Source: Zygnema cylindricum
Taxonomy: Eukaryota; Streptophyta; Zygnematophyceae; Zygnematales; Zygnemataceae
Length of the DNA: 64,000 nucleotides
Direction: 5' to 3'
Assembly (NCBI GenBank): GCA_037447655.1
Contig: JBBHKE010001209.1
Location: 1 to 64,000, forward strand
The stretch's first letter is position 1, and each line of letters opens with the position of its first letter. Positions 12,456 to 24,341 of the stretch are shown here, one piece after another. The translations under genes and the position numbers were made by a program. Under the pieces are notes generated by a model. The model was not told the origin of the DNA. It was given only the letters and a program-made list of their open reading frames with translations, and ran no database searches.

Positions 12456-13424
12456 TGAAACTCTGAGACCTCCATTGGCCCTCAGAGTATGCAGATCCAA
12501 AAGAAGCTAATCTAGGTAGTGCCGACTCCAACTTGATATAAACCCAAATGACTGACCCTTTGACAGTCAAAAACCCAATACAACTTCACCCCTGTGAAAT
12601 AAAAACTTTATGTGTGCTCAGTTCCACCACAGAATGCAAAGTTAGAATATGAGATTTGGACACATTCACCCACTTTGACTTTCCCTTAGAAATGCAGCCA
12701 CCCTGGCAAACAAAAACTCTGACCGACTACACCCCTGTGTAGCGTGGACTCCCTTGAGTTTGGAGCAAAAAGAATCACTGAAAATGGTCAAGTAAATTGA
12801 TAGTTATGGCTGGCCAAAGTTTGCCATTTATACAAGGTGCTCTTTGGGAGAGGCAGCTACTTACCCAAAATTTTCTAAGTCTTATTTCCCCTCTATAACT
12901 CTATCTACTGAAGTACAACACCAATCAAATAACTGTGTCGTACAGAAAAGTTCAGGAGCCGATGTACTTTCTATACGACCATTGTACAACATGGCCAAAT
13001 TGTCGACACGTGTCATAGCCGGATTTGTTCCGGCATACTCCGTACTATATTAAACGGTATCTTTGTACTAAGAATCTATTTCCCGTTAAACGATTTAATC
13101 TACGTGTAACAATTTATATTGTAATTAAACCTAATGTAATGTAACACTAGTTCTAAACTTAACGGTTAAAGGTAACGGCTACGCGGACTTGGCGGACGGC
13201 AGGCTCTAGGTTCAATACCTGGGTCCGTCAAGTACATTTTGTTAAATCTACCTAATTCACTTCCTGTCTTCTCTAGAGAGTTTAGGTAGCCATGGCTCTA
13301 GCTCCCTTTCCAGCCTTTAGTGACTACAGCAAGTGTGGGGGCTTGGAGAAGGGGAGTTAGAGGCAGACCGCCTCAACTCTTTTTCTATCCTAATACAAAC
13401 CTAGAAAATACTCAAATATCAACA
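12456..13424 (-). repeat. Solo-side LTR (3' LTR) of the first copia element
   Basis: It begins TG on the plus strand at 12456 and ends CA at 13424. Blocks shared with the LTRs of the 26.5-33.0 kb element include the gagacctccat start, the tRNA-like segment and the aggtagccatggctctagc block near the right end. The second LTR is absent. Confidence 0.75.
13147..13231 (+). other. tRNA-like segment in the LTR (opposite strand to the element)
   Basis: CTTAACGGTTAAAGG...ACGGCTACG resembles a tRNA D-arm/A-box region. About 45 bases on, AGGTTCAATACCT forms a TΨC-like stem-loop with a near-consensus B-box. Homologous segments lie at the same place in all four other LTRs of the window. It is too degenerate to be a functional tRNA gene. 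Confidence 0.5.
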
Positions 13425-13442
13425 CTCCCCTTATTTTCTAGT

Positions 13443-15257
13443 CTATTTTTCTTTCAACTTCCACAAACAAGTAAACAAACACCCCCTCCCCTTTTTTCTT
13501 TTCTTTTTTCTTTTTCCTTTTCCTTTCATAAAACTTAAGTATTTAACACAGTGCATTAAATGAACTGAAATAATAATTGCATCACACATTTTATTTAACA
13601 TCCCACTTTTCATAAATCCGAGCAAAGATTTTATCCACTTGATCACTCTTTCATCCACACACAAACCGATTTCCCTCTTGCGATCCAAACAGCCAGCCCC
13701 ATCTCCAATCTGCAACATACACCCAGATGCTAACCCTTTTACAGGCACACCTTCATAAATACCATCACTCCCTTTAGCGATGTCAAACCCATTACCCGCA
13801 AAAATTGAACTTTCCTCACTCTCTCCCGTGGATTTCTTTCCACTCTCTCTTTCTAAATTTATTCCAAATAAGTATTTCTCCTCCCCTAAACCTTTCATTA
13901 AATATTCCTCTTCTCCCTTATCTTTAAAAACCCCTTCTAGTTTCACTTCTCCCCTTTCCTCGGAATCCGTTGAGGTCTCCCTTTCCGACCAGTTTTCTAA
14001 TTCCAAAATACTTATAAAATTATCCTCATTAATTTTATCTTTCCCGTTTTCACTTATGGATCCTAGATCTGACTTTCTCATTTCTAAGTCATACACTCTA
14101 CACTCCTCGTCATCCTCAAGTACCTCCTCTCTCTTTATTTCCCTTATACCTCCAAAAGCACACTGTTGCCTTCGAGCAATTTCTGTGTACTTTTCTCTCT
14201 TCCCCATTCTACCGATGTGAAGAAGCTCCAATTTTTCTTCATCCTCTTTCTCCTCTTCCTCTTCGTCCTCCTCATCCACATTCCAACTTCTAAGTTTTTC
14301 CAAACAAGGGCATTCCTCCATATAATGACCCGGTTTCCTACAAAAGAAGCAAACCCCTTTTTTCAAAGCTTCCGTGTCTTTTCCTCTCCCTCTTTTTCCA
14401 CCAAAGTTCCGATAAGGTTTACCTTTGTCTTTCTTCCTCTCATCACGCTTCCGCTCGTCACCACCGTTCCTCTCATCACGCTTCCGCTCGTCACCGCCGT
14501 TCCTCTCATCACGCTTCCGCCAATCACCACCAGCTGAAAATGCATTGACCCTGTCCCTTCCCCTACGAAGCTCCAAAGTGCTTTCCCTTACAAGAATTAT
14601 CCCCATGGTAAAGCTCCAAGTCCATGAGGAGCCATCCAATGCCTGCATACGACAAATGATGTTTTCGTACTCATCTGGGAGTTTCATAAGTCGTGTATTA
14701 ATCTTACTCTCCTCAGATTCTACATATCCCGCACAAGTAAGCTCAACATATCACGCAGCAATATCATTGCAAAACTCTATCATGCTATCGCCTTTATAAA
14801 CGTAGGCCTCTATTTCCTGTTTTACTAATTGCTGCCTCTGAATAGTCTCACTCTTATAAATCTGAATTAGTGCTTCCCATATCTCTGAAGACTTGGTTAG
14901 ACTTAAAAGAGTGATGGCTATCGACTTAGACACATATCTAAGTATGAGATGTTTTGCTATAGTGTTTTTGTATTCCTATATTTTTCTGTCATTTTCTTCA
15001 GTTTTAATCCCTACATGTGGTACCATAGCTGAGAGCCTAGCTCCCCTCACCATAGGTATCCCTTTTTTCTTCTCCCCTATTTCCCCATCCACGGAAAGAT
15101 TTTTCCCTTCACCTTCCGTTGCATCTGAACTCCGGTTGATATTTTGGGCAGCCTCAGATGAATCTCCATAGTAAGCTCCTCCAAAGCCAGGTGGCGGACA
15201 TCTCACTTGTCCCGCAACAATTCCCCATAAGTGCTTCTCGAAAAGCAATCCCTCCAT
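13443..15257 (-). pseudogene. gag fused in frame to an RNase H remnant
   Basis: One frame runs from 15257 to 13443 with two in-frame stops (at 14976 and 14751). The N-terminal part matches the copia gag of the other elements (EKHLWGIV, later MKLPDEYENI). A 10-residue RDERNGGDER repeat follows at about 14440-14530, then an intact CCHC zinc knuckle, CFFCRKPGHYMEEC (about 14310-14350). After an acidic stretch, SDGIYEGVPVKGLASGCMLQ corresponds to the copia RNase H segment SDVSYGDVPLRRCTTGYVLQ, and KWIKSLLGFMKSG also matches. The last 414 codons are open. The deletion that removed protease, integrase and RT thus kept one frame. Gag packages RNA. This knuckle is perfect, unlike those of the two longer elements. 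Function is doubtful because of the two upstream stops. Confidence 0.7.
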
Positions 15258-15284
15258 TGTAAACGCCCAATAAGTGAAGCATAC

Positions 15285-15750
15285 CCAACACTACTAATAA
15301 CGATTCACGGTTTAGCATGACTTCGCAATGTCACAAAACCCTAAACATCTACAATGTCACAAAATACTCGACGTCTACAACCGTCGCCGTTTTTGTAGAC
15401 GTCACTAATTTTAGGACGTTTCGTAGTCGTCTACATTTTGTTTCGTACTATCGTAGGCTGTCGCATATTTTGTAGACGTCTACACCAATCACATATTTGA
15501 AGTAATGAAGGCGTAAGTAATGATTGACATAGTCACATAGGAACACTTTGAAAAGTACACCTTAACGTTTCAAATTTCGGTTATATGGGAACACGCCCTT
15601 ATTCGCCTCATGCTAAAATTTTGCATCAACTGTTCAGAAAAGCTCCCAATGGGACTGTGGGCTAATTAGTTTTCAACATTTTTTTTTTACTTGTGGACGG
15701 ACTAATAGCGTACGTGACAATTCCAAACTTTTGATAGCCCGGCTCCACAG
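15285..15750. repeat. Repeat with gtctacaaccgtcgc units, shared with 16640-16800
   Basis: At 15330-15490 a series of acgtctacaaccgtcgc-type motifs recurs, and a related block in the same orientation lies at 16640-16800 (both contain tcacaaaaccctaaacatct). The left edge, ctaataacgattcacggt, is a relic of the CACCG-type element ends seen elsewhere. No gene. Confidence 0.5.
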
Positions 15751-15950
15751 TACACTGTATATCTCTATTGGAGTTAATAATATTTTCCCCACTTAAAACA
15801 TCTTTTCGCCGTACACACTTGTCACATTTTCATTTTGAGACTGTCAATCGGATTGTGAGAATCTTACTTTTCCATCCCCACCGTCTGATCCACAAACCGA
15901 CATATGTGTACGGAGGAAAGTTGTTTTATGAGACGAAAAAAACATTTAGG

Positions 15951-17402
15951 GTACGTCCCCATGTGTTAAAGTATCGACTTTAATCTGTCGTTTTCGCACA
16001 AAACGCAGGTTTGTACAGAAGAACTTTAGACGTACAAAAAAATTAATTCTTTAAAAGTACAGCAAACATCAAGTCTATACTTTGAATGTACTTCATATTT
16101 GTCGTCATCTTAACAATTTTTGGCGTTTTCCTTTTTTCGACCCTCAGGCAAGAGATTCCAGCCCGTCAAAAAACTTCATCAAAAATCACCTCGCGAGGTG
16201 ATTTTAGGGAAAGTACCGCCCAAAACAACGAATGCAAAACGGCCCACGCACGCGACACACTAGCGGGAAAATTTTAGGAAGACTCGCTATTTTTCTCCCT
16301 GCCCGTCACGCGCATGTACGGAAAATACGAGGATGTACGGAAAAAAACTGAAAGGGTCGCGGACCTCCACTTTCATTCATGGGTCCTCGGTAGAATTTTG
16401 CGTCGTTGTCGCCTCTCCCCTCTCCCTCTCGCACTATCACTTTTATCTCACACTTTTTAGAATGAGGCACGACAAAACTGGTATGAAATTAAAGATATTT
16501 GAAAAATTATTTTTTTGGCTACCCTTCATGCATATTTTTATGGCAAGTAGAGCAAAAAAAGTAGAGAAAACGAAATTGGGTATCCATGGCCGAAAGTCCT
16601 TGAATCTGTGACGTCGACGCTGTCACAAGTGTGTGTGACGTCATGATGTTACAAAACCCTAAACATCTGCCATGTCACAAAATTACAAAAATCTAGACGT
16701 CTACAACCGTCGCTGTTTTTGTTGGCGTCACTAATTTCGTAGTCGTCGTCAACCGTCACAAAGTTGTACATACGTCTACAACCGTCACATTTCAAAGTTT
16801 CGATTTCATTTTCGCACATAGGGACGCTTTTCAAAGTAGTACGGAACACTTCACTACACCGCGAATCGTAATTAGAGTAATGAAAAAATTAGAGTACAAA
16901 AACTGAAAAAAACAATTAGAGTAGTTAACGCTAATTTATGTGATAGAGCCTTTTCAACTATGAAGTTTACTCTAATTTATTTAAGTACTCTAATTTGGCA
17001 CGCTAATATCCTCTACTGTAATAAGGTATTCATACAGAATTTGGCAAAAGGTACAGTTTATCGTCACTATGACGTTTGCACTACGCGGTTTGTTATAACG
17101 CAAATACATGATAATGGCCTGTATTTAATCATTATTTGTACTTTTTTTCTTAAAAAAGTACAATTTTGCACGGTCTGACACCGTCCGTACTCCATACTAT
17201 TTAAAACAAACCTATAGTAGAATTAAAAACGCTAATTAAACTTTACCTTAAATAGAATAATGAAAAAATTAGAATCGTTTACTCTATTTCATGTGATAGA
17301 GTCGAAATTTCGAGCGACCGAATTAGAGTAATTTACTCTAATTACGATGCGCGGTGTACAGTCCAAAATACTTTTTCAAAGTATCGATTACATGGGGACG
17401 TA
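15951..17402. mobile_element. TIR element GGGTACGTCCCCATGT with TA target, nested
   Basis: GGGTACGTCCCCATGT at the left is inverted as acatggggacgtaccc at the right, and TA flanks both ends. Length about 1.45 kb. The interior has no transposase. It contains a repeat block shared with 15330-15490, a perfect 24-bp palindrome (aaaatcacctcg and its complement, 16182-16205) and the nested 16857-17356 element. Confidence 0.65.
16857..17356. mobile_element. TA-target TIR element, CACCGCGAATCG family
   Basis: The left end CACCGCGAATCGTAATTAG is inverted at the right (taattacgatgcgcggtg), with TA on both sides. 500 bp, non-coding, rich in attagagtaa motifs. A relative with the same ends lies at 45361-46938, and shorter diverged relatives at 21632, 55848 and 56640. 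TA target sites fit Tc1/mariner-like mobilisation, but no transposase is present, so the superfamily is inference. Confidence 0.7.
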
Positions 17403-17539
17403 CCCTAACACTAATAGCGATAGACGGTGCACTCTACCACTGTAGAGAACCTTTTTTTCAATCGCAATATCTGCATTCTGCAATAAAGTTCAAGAGTGGA
17501 CTGTAGAGTGATGAGTTAGTTTCCAAAGCCTCTAAGTTG

Positions 17540-17561
17540 AAACCCTAAGCTGAAACCCTAA
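17540..17561 (+). promoter_or_regulatory. Two telo-boxes (AAACCCTAA)
   Basis: AAACCCTAA occurs at 17540-17548 and 17553-17561, about 480 bases before the start codon of the GIY-YIG gene. In plants this motif is common in promoters of growth and translation genes. The rest of 17426-18029 shows no other feature. Confidence 0.4.
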
Positions 17562-18029
17562 GCTGAAAGTTGTTCTAGGGACAGCAACGGTCATTCTTGT
17601 TCGTTAAACCTCTTCAAAATTCTAACTTGTAAAAGAAGCCAGCAATGGTCGAAAGTCTTGCTGGAAAAAATAATTTTCCTTAAACTTACTTACTAAAAAG
17701 CGTTGACTGGCAAAAATAAGTCGGCGACTACATGATGTCCTCTTCATTTCAAATGTTCGTTTGTTAAGTCAATCTTTGTAAGCATCCAACAAAACGTCAA
17801 TTGCCAGTATCCTTAAAGAAAAGAAGCGTACACAAAATTCCAAAACCCTGCTAATCCCTGCGTCCTTTATCCAGCATTGAAACCAGCAACTTCAAAGGAT
17901 CTATGCATGGTGCAAACCAGTTTTGCTGTTATAACACTTTTTTTGCTGCATTGTTGTTCATATTTAATAAAGTGAGCAGCGATTCTTGATTCTGTGCCCT
18001 CTCTTGCCGTCTCGGGATAGTCTTGAGGC

Positions 18030-20363
18030 ATGAAGGCAGTAAGGCCTTTACTGTGTGTGGCAGTAAACCAAGGCAAGCCATGGCTGTTACAGTCGGCAGG
18101 TGTCAGATGTTGTTCTCAAATTTTTTCCAGGCCTTCAGATCTGCAGTTGCTGAGTAAGACCAATCAAATTTCAGAAATCTTGCCTTCATACCAAGGCTGT
18201 CAAAATGTTCTAAGTGCGTGTAATTCCTGCAAATCTGTGAAAGACAGTTTTTACTTTAGTAGAAGCAGTTTTTTGAAGAAGGATAGGGTTCGTCAGGAGG
18301 AATACATGCAGAAAGGACGAACAAAGTCAGCCCAAAAACGTTCAAGTTTGCCTAAAAAGAAGTATGGAATAAACATTGAAGTTGTCAACAACCTCGTTGA
18401 GACACCTATTGATGTAGGTTTTAACTTGGAGAAAAAAGGTTGTGTATCTAAACTGTCTCTTGTTTCTCCCTTGCATTTTCGAAACCAAAGAACTTGCACA
18501 GCGTTGATTCCAGCTGCTGGTTCTTCTAGGACTGAGTCTTTATCGGAAGTTGACGAGAGGGAGATTGTCAAGGACAGTGTCAAGCAAAGCAGTCTGTTGT
18601 CACTGATTAATCCTACAGTTGCAAGCACACACATGATAAGTGAGGAAAATGTACAGACTATTCTCTGTGAAGTTGAAAAAAAACCTAAAAGAACTCTGCG
18701 GAGGCTAGAAGATATTGTCCAGCAGCATGCTTTGACGCTATGTAAAGATTTTCTGGCAGCGGCTGGCACAGAGGAAGACATACATTTCATTTTTGCAGAG
18801 GCACGACAGAGACCTCCACCTAAAGCTGCTGAATATTCATGCATCTATTTCCTCGAGTTGCCGGGTGGATACTTCTACGTAGGACAGGTATTACACGTGC
18901 TTTCTTTTTCCTGTTGATGTCAGCAGGTTTGTATTTATGGTTTATTCGGCCTCTAACATAGATGTGTATCAGACTGGCATAGACTATGTTGATCTTTTTG
19001 CAGCAGAGAATACTCGCCTCATACCGTAAGTACACCCCAATTGAGCTGAAATTCCGATGGCTCAAGTTCAAACAACAAAGAATACAACACGGAGTCCAAA
19101 ATGTTGTTATTTGAAGTACTCTGGTTCAAATTCTAGTGAAATAGAATGCCGTATTGAATTTTACTACAGATTCGTTATGAGGGGCAGGACCATACATGAA
19201 ATGAAAAAATGTCCTCAAGGGCTCGTATTGGCAGATTGTGCACTTGTCATTGGCCGATACCAATAAGTTGCAAACAAGTGTTTTTCATATTTTAAATGTA
19301 TTGCGCGCAAACTAAAATCGCTAGACCTATGCCTTACGTCTTTGCAACCTTTGAAATGCGATTTTGATTCAGCAAAGTAATTACCTTTTAACATGAAACA
19401 ACATTTTTTTAAACAATTATCTTACTATGTCTATTTTATTATTTTTCTTTTAATGACTCTTTTATTAAATTTTTGAATTTAGGAACATTGTTTTCCAGAC
19501 TTTCAATACCTCCCAGTGTATTCTATGCAGTTGCAAGTTTAAATGTACATAAATTTTGAAGAATCCAGCTGTCTAATTTGCTGGACACAAATAAATAAGC
19601 ACGAAGACCAGTTCAGTTGGTTTTCTGTTACGGTAAATGCACTGCATATGGATAGTTTTCCATTGGTGAGCACTGCTGATACTCTCTCGATATATATGAT
19701 TAGAACCTCCTGATCTGCCATCCTCATCCACCCACTTGCAACCTTCTTTAGAGTAAATGGCACGTGACTGATTTCCTGCTAATGCTGTTACATTAGCAAT
19801 TAGCCACGACTCTTCTGTTTCTCCTACTTAAGGTTGTTTACTTCATGTTTCTCATTTTGCAGAGTGATAACATCACTGCACGGATAAAAAGTCATCGGAG
19901 AAGGCTGAAGGCACCGGTCCGGTTTGCCTTCGCAATGTTGCCGTTTGGCCGAAGCCATGCACAAAAGCTCGAGAAGATGCTTATTGATAAACTGCTGCTT
20001 TGCAGAGTCCCTGTGAAGAACAAGGAGATCAGCATCGTAAGCATTTTGGGTCTGCAACCAAAATCCTTTAGTTCGTTTTTTCTTTGGTTGGTAGGTTTGT
20101 GCCTGCTTCCGTGTTAATATGTAATATAGCTCTGTAGTTAGACTGAGGGCTAGGACGTGTTGACAAGCAACATTTGGAAGTTACTTTTCTCACTGTACTC
20201 CCCCTCTCAACTTGATTGAGGTTTTTAGAATATAATCATGTGAATTATGTGAAATACTTTTGCCGATAGTTATCGTGAAACTGTCCAAAGTAAAGCCGGT
20301 GCGAATGTTATTACAAGTATTGTATGATTTTGATCCCAGGAGCTAGAAGGATCACTGGCCTAG
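18030..20363 (+). CDS. Organelle-targeted solo GIY-YIG protein, MSH1 C-terminus-like
   Basis: Three exons with phase-0 GT-AG junctions: 18030-18887, 19863-20036 and 20340-20363 (ends TAG), giving 351 residues. The N-terminus (MKAVRPLLCVAVNQGKPW, basic, without acidic residues) looks like an organelle presequence. Residues about 30-225 are basic and unrecognised. From about residue 225, LEDIVQQHAL..., then AEARQRPPP leads into YSCIYFLELPGG..FYVGQ. Exon 2 continues SDNITARIKSHRRRLKAPVR and FGRSHAQKLEKMLIDKL. This order (short helical linker, Arg-Pro-Pro-Pro, GIY-YIG core with Tyr, Tyr-Val-Gly, catalytic-type Arg and Glu) is that of the C-terminus of plant MSH1, which suppresses organelle genome recombination. 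No MutS mismatch-binding or ATPase domain is seen. Upstream coding exons cannot be excluded, but a Met with a presequence argues for a true start. The last 8-residue exon is less certain. Confidence 0.75.
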
Positions 20364-20692
20364 TATTATCATTGGTTGATCATTTGTAAGTTGATAGTCC
20401 ACCTGGGAGTTGTCTTTTGTTGGCGTGATCTTCAAAATTGTGATATGTATTCATCCAGCAATGTTATCGAATGACATAAATAAAGTTAATTTTTGTAAAA
20501 GAATGAAATAGCTTTTGCTTCACGACTGGAATGTGTGAGAGATTCTTGAGAGGTGGCCAGATCATAATACCTTGCAGTATTACTAATTGCAAGAAATTGA
20601 TGCGAGATATCGCCTGTGATGGTAAAATAAGTCATTTTTGTCCTGTGCATGTTTCATGTAGTCCAGGATTTGAAGTATGGTGATTGATCACT

Positions 20693-21121
20693 ACAAAAAG
20701 GATATCTACAGATATCAACATTATTGACGGATAGTGGAAACATGTAACATCTCTATTTGCAAGAATCATTGCACGTTTGACATCGATGAAAACCGTATGG
20801 TGATTGATGGGGTTGTAGTTTTGGTTTTGTCAGTTGCCGTGCTTTTCATTTTGAGCTTAGGTGCTTTTATTTTCCTTGTTGTTGTTTTCTTTTTGTTTTT
20901 GTTGTGCTGTTATTTTATTCCCCGCTGGTAGTTTTTCAGTTTCGGCCATGCCACCCCTTTTGTACCCCCGGACTCAGATGGTTTACCATCAAGCTTTTTA
21001 ATTTATCTTGCCCCTATTGACAAAAAGGATATCTACAGATATCAACATTATTAATGGATAGTTGAAACATGAAACATCTCTATTTGCAAGAATCATTGCA
21101 CGTTTGACATCGATGAGAACC
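20693..21121 (+). mobile_element. 5'-truncated non-LTR insertion flanked by 102-bp target duplications
   Basis: 20693-20794 and 21020-21121 are the same 102 bp with five differences and no gaps. Between them, 20795-21019 is the 3' tail of the retroelement at 3930-6357 (shared tcagttgccgtgc and gactcagatggtttaccatc). This is the layout of a 5'-truncated insertion made by target-primed reverse transcription. The first 14 bases of the insert (gtatggtgattgat) repeat 20675-20688, just upstream of the left duplication. Confidence 0.8.
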
Positions 21122-21631
21122 TTTCCAATGCTATCCAAACAACGAGGCAAAAGGTATATTGGCTTGGAAAGCCCGCATGGACATTTTCATCATTATAAAT
21201 ACTTTTTTTTTTCCAATGAGCAATATTTGTATCAAAATTGTATTCATGACTCGAATTATCATGACGCAAATTGTACTTTAACCTTTTCACTTCTTCTTAC
21301 TGTTGTCACTTAAACGGTACGGCGCTAAGTTTTTGAGGAAAACGACAAAAAAACCCTTACTTTGGCACACGGGGACACACCTTAAGTAAGACCAGCATTA
21401 AGTCCAATTGTTCTTTGTGTTCTTTTCGTACATTCTGTACATTATGAAAGCTACGTACTTTTTGTGCATCTGAAATACCTTAGTTTTTAAAATATCAGTC
21501 GATTATTGGCAATTATTACGATATCGATATCAATTGCAAGGGCGATAATTATCAATTGTGTCGATATTACAATGCACCGGTTTCGCGATATAGCTTTTTC
21601 GATTTTTCAATCGATATGCAGAACTACAGTA

Positions 21632-21832
21632 CACCGCGAATCGCTATTAGGGTTAATCACGCTAATTCGGCGCCCCTTAATTTGTACCCAAATTCTTAAA
21701 TAGAGTGATTAAAAAAACCCTAAAACCAAATTAGAGGACCGATTCCTTGAAAATCCCCAAATTCCCAATTAGCTTAATCACAATCGATTGTTTTAACACT
21801 AAATATAGTGTTATCGCTAATAGCTTCGCGGT
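21632..21832. mobile_element. Short TA-target TIR element, CACCGCGAATCGC family
   Basis: CACCGCGAATCGCTATTAG at the left and ctaatagcttcgcggt at the right are inverted. About 200 bp, non-coding, including an aattcggcgcccc motif shared with the 55848 copy. The remaining DNA from 21122 to 23217 shows no gene. Confidence 0.6.
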
Positions 21833-24341
21833 AAATGTGCAACCGGGATCGTTATTAGACTAAAGAAATTATTAGTATCAATACCAAAATAGTGTCATTG
21901 ATGCTAATTTGTGTATCCATCCCATCGTCAAAAAAATGTTTAATTGTAATTTCTCCTTAACGCTGATTTAGGTATACAGGATCCGCCGTCATTACATATA
22001 CGTTAAAATAGGTAAAAGTACAAAACCTGACAATCCGTACCACGAGGTGTCATAACTCTAATTTGTGTTTGTTGCTAAACAATCATTACTCCATGCAGAT
22101 TTATACACTAAAATAGGTACATGTAAATTGGGTTGAATGGTACGGTTGTTGTCCTTTCGTTCAATAGTAAATACAATTGTAGTAATGGTTTTTTTCGCAC
22201 GCGTGAATATTACTACAGTAAAAGATGTGCGAGTACAACATAAGACAAACTGTACACTTATCGATTCCATGTTTCGACCTGTAAAACGCAGTGACCGTAT
22301 GACTTTAGTACGTTCGTTCGTTCAGTTTATTATCGTGTATGAACGAAACTATGACGACATGTATTCTATGTATTGTTTCGTTTCATTTAGCTTGCACTGA
22401 ATTATGTGAACGATTTTAGTTTTCCTTGTCATTCGCGTGGATATCGAGCGTTGTATGACATTAAATATGGAACATTAAATTTAATAAGGTGCCAGTTGGG
22501 TTGCTTTATTAGAATTCATATATTGTATTTCAGGCACTTCATTCTAATGTGAATGCGTTTAGTCGCGTCAAACGTGTAACGATCCTCTTTTTAGTATCAT
22601 GGTTAATTGTAATTGAGGGTCCACATATAACAAACCTCATTTAGGATACATTTTAATTCTAATTGGAGGTAAAATGCCGACAACAGCTGGTCAACCGCCG
22701 TCGGAAGATAATCATTGGCTGTTGCCGAAAAACGTGGCATGTTTAATGTCCACGTGTTTGTAAAGTTGGTCAGTGATCGAAGACGACGATGGAAAAACCG
22801 TGTATCAGTGTTACAACCATCGAATGTCATCTAATCTAATATTAGACGAACAACATGTAATCTGGAGGTGTTCCATGGCGTTGTCAATTTTTTCGGCGAC
22901 GACGTGATTTTTGAAATATTTTGCCAAATTGCTCCAAATTATATGTGTTCCCGCTTTTATTCTCTCGTTTTTTATTATTTTCAATAGTGAGGATTCAAAA
23001 AACGTTCAAATTTTGAATTTTTGAAAGTGATGGCGTTTCCCTCCATTCTTTCCGCGCAAATTCAATTTTGCATGCATCTCTTCTACAATATAAGTGCATC
23101 TGTGAAAATGAGAAGCACACTACCAACTCTCTGTCTACATTTTCTTTGGTTGCCATTCTTTACTTTTATGGCTGCTCTTTCAACTTGTTCATTTAGTGAT
23201 ATTCAGAGTTTGGAAGTATGTGGACTCTCACTCGGATTTGGGGTGCCAACTCTGGCAATAGCATCACTGATCCTCGTAATCCACAAATTGAACACGATGC
23301 GGAAGACGAGAGGATCAACGAGGAAAACGAGTTTCCAAACGAGGAATACGGTGAGAAGAACGACGACGGGAGCGAGCCGGAAGTGGAAACGTCGGTTAAT
23401 CCGACGGCGATCGTGGATGGGTTCTTTCCGTCCTCAAGCAATGCGAGAGGACGTGTTGCCCACCGAAAAATTCAACACGTGTCGACCAAGGTTACTCGAT
23501 TGCGAGTAATAAACTGGATGTTGAAAGACTGCGAGAAGAACGGGTCGAAGGAACTCATTCCAAGGACCATGAGGAAGTTTCCGGAACATTTTACCGGAGT
23601 GTACGGTACAAGTAAGCAATATCGTCATACCTAACCCTATGTATTAAATGGTTTTATTGCACCTCTTAAAACGATTTTTAAATTAAGTTTCATTGTGACT
23701 TTGAAGTAATTGTGTGTTTTAATGTTGGACCATCGTCATACCCTCTCAATGTTTGTCCTAATCGCAGTTTTCCTCCACATTAGTGCGTGTTTTTTTATTG
23801 TTGATGGATGTTCAGTATTGTGTTTGGCATTTTGTGGTCTTTCTCCTCCACGTGTTGTACGGTTTCATTTTAGGTTCATCGTTTAATCGACAATATTGAC
23901 TTGTATCATAGTAGACGACGACATCATGTCGTCGGTTCAATGATGGGCGAGACGAAATTACGGTATGTACAATAACACCTCGTTTGGACAAAAGTTCGAA
24001 TGACTGCCAACAATGGTTCGGCGTCATCGATGAACCGAGGTTAGAAACCCCTACGTTGGTATTCGTGAATGAAATTCGACAGCGACGACATTGTTTCGAC
24101 GAGTCTCTGATGGGATACCCGAATACAACTGAACAGGCGACGACATTTCTTTGTCGCTTGAACTTCCCTTCGTAGGTCGCAAGGTCAACGTTTAAATAGG
24201 TTGGGAGTGAATAGTAAAGCAACACAAATTCCAAACTGTTTTAGTAAATGCGTTGAGTAAAGTTAGTCACTTAAGCTGTTTTTGTCACATCCTAACTGTG
24301 TCTCTGCTTAGTTTCCCGGTAAGGAGTAATTTTCCTTCTTC

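Larger units (their letters stand above)
12456..15284 (-). mobile_element. Internally deleted, non-autonomous Ty1/copia element
   Basis: Minus-strand element. Its 3' LTR is 12456-13424, followed by a polypurine tract (AAGGGGAG on the coding strand, plus 13425-13432). The interior holds a gag-like frame joined directly to a degenerate RNase H-like region, without protease, integrase or polymerase. The 5' LTR and primer site are missing: similarity to the other elements' gag stops at about 15284, where sequence resembling ends of small inverted-repeat elements begins. The LTR is clearly related to, but well diverged from, those at 26.5-33.0 kb. Confidence 0.8.
15751..17425. mobile_element. MITE of the TACACTG family, split by a nested insertion
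   Basis: The left part 15751-15948 starts TACACTGTATAT and carries the usual cgccgtacacacttgtca / tatgtgtacggaggaaag inverted pair. The right end, aacactaatagcgata...GTGCA at 17404-17425, is the normal right terminus of this family. The 15951-17402 element sits between the two halves. Confidence 0.65.

Noticed and set aside
20688-21121. CACTA terminus at cactacaaaaagg
   Set aside because: Resembles a CACTA end, but no partner end was found, and the duplication plus insertion explains the locus better.
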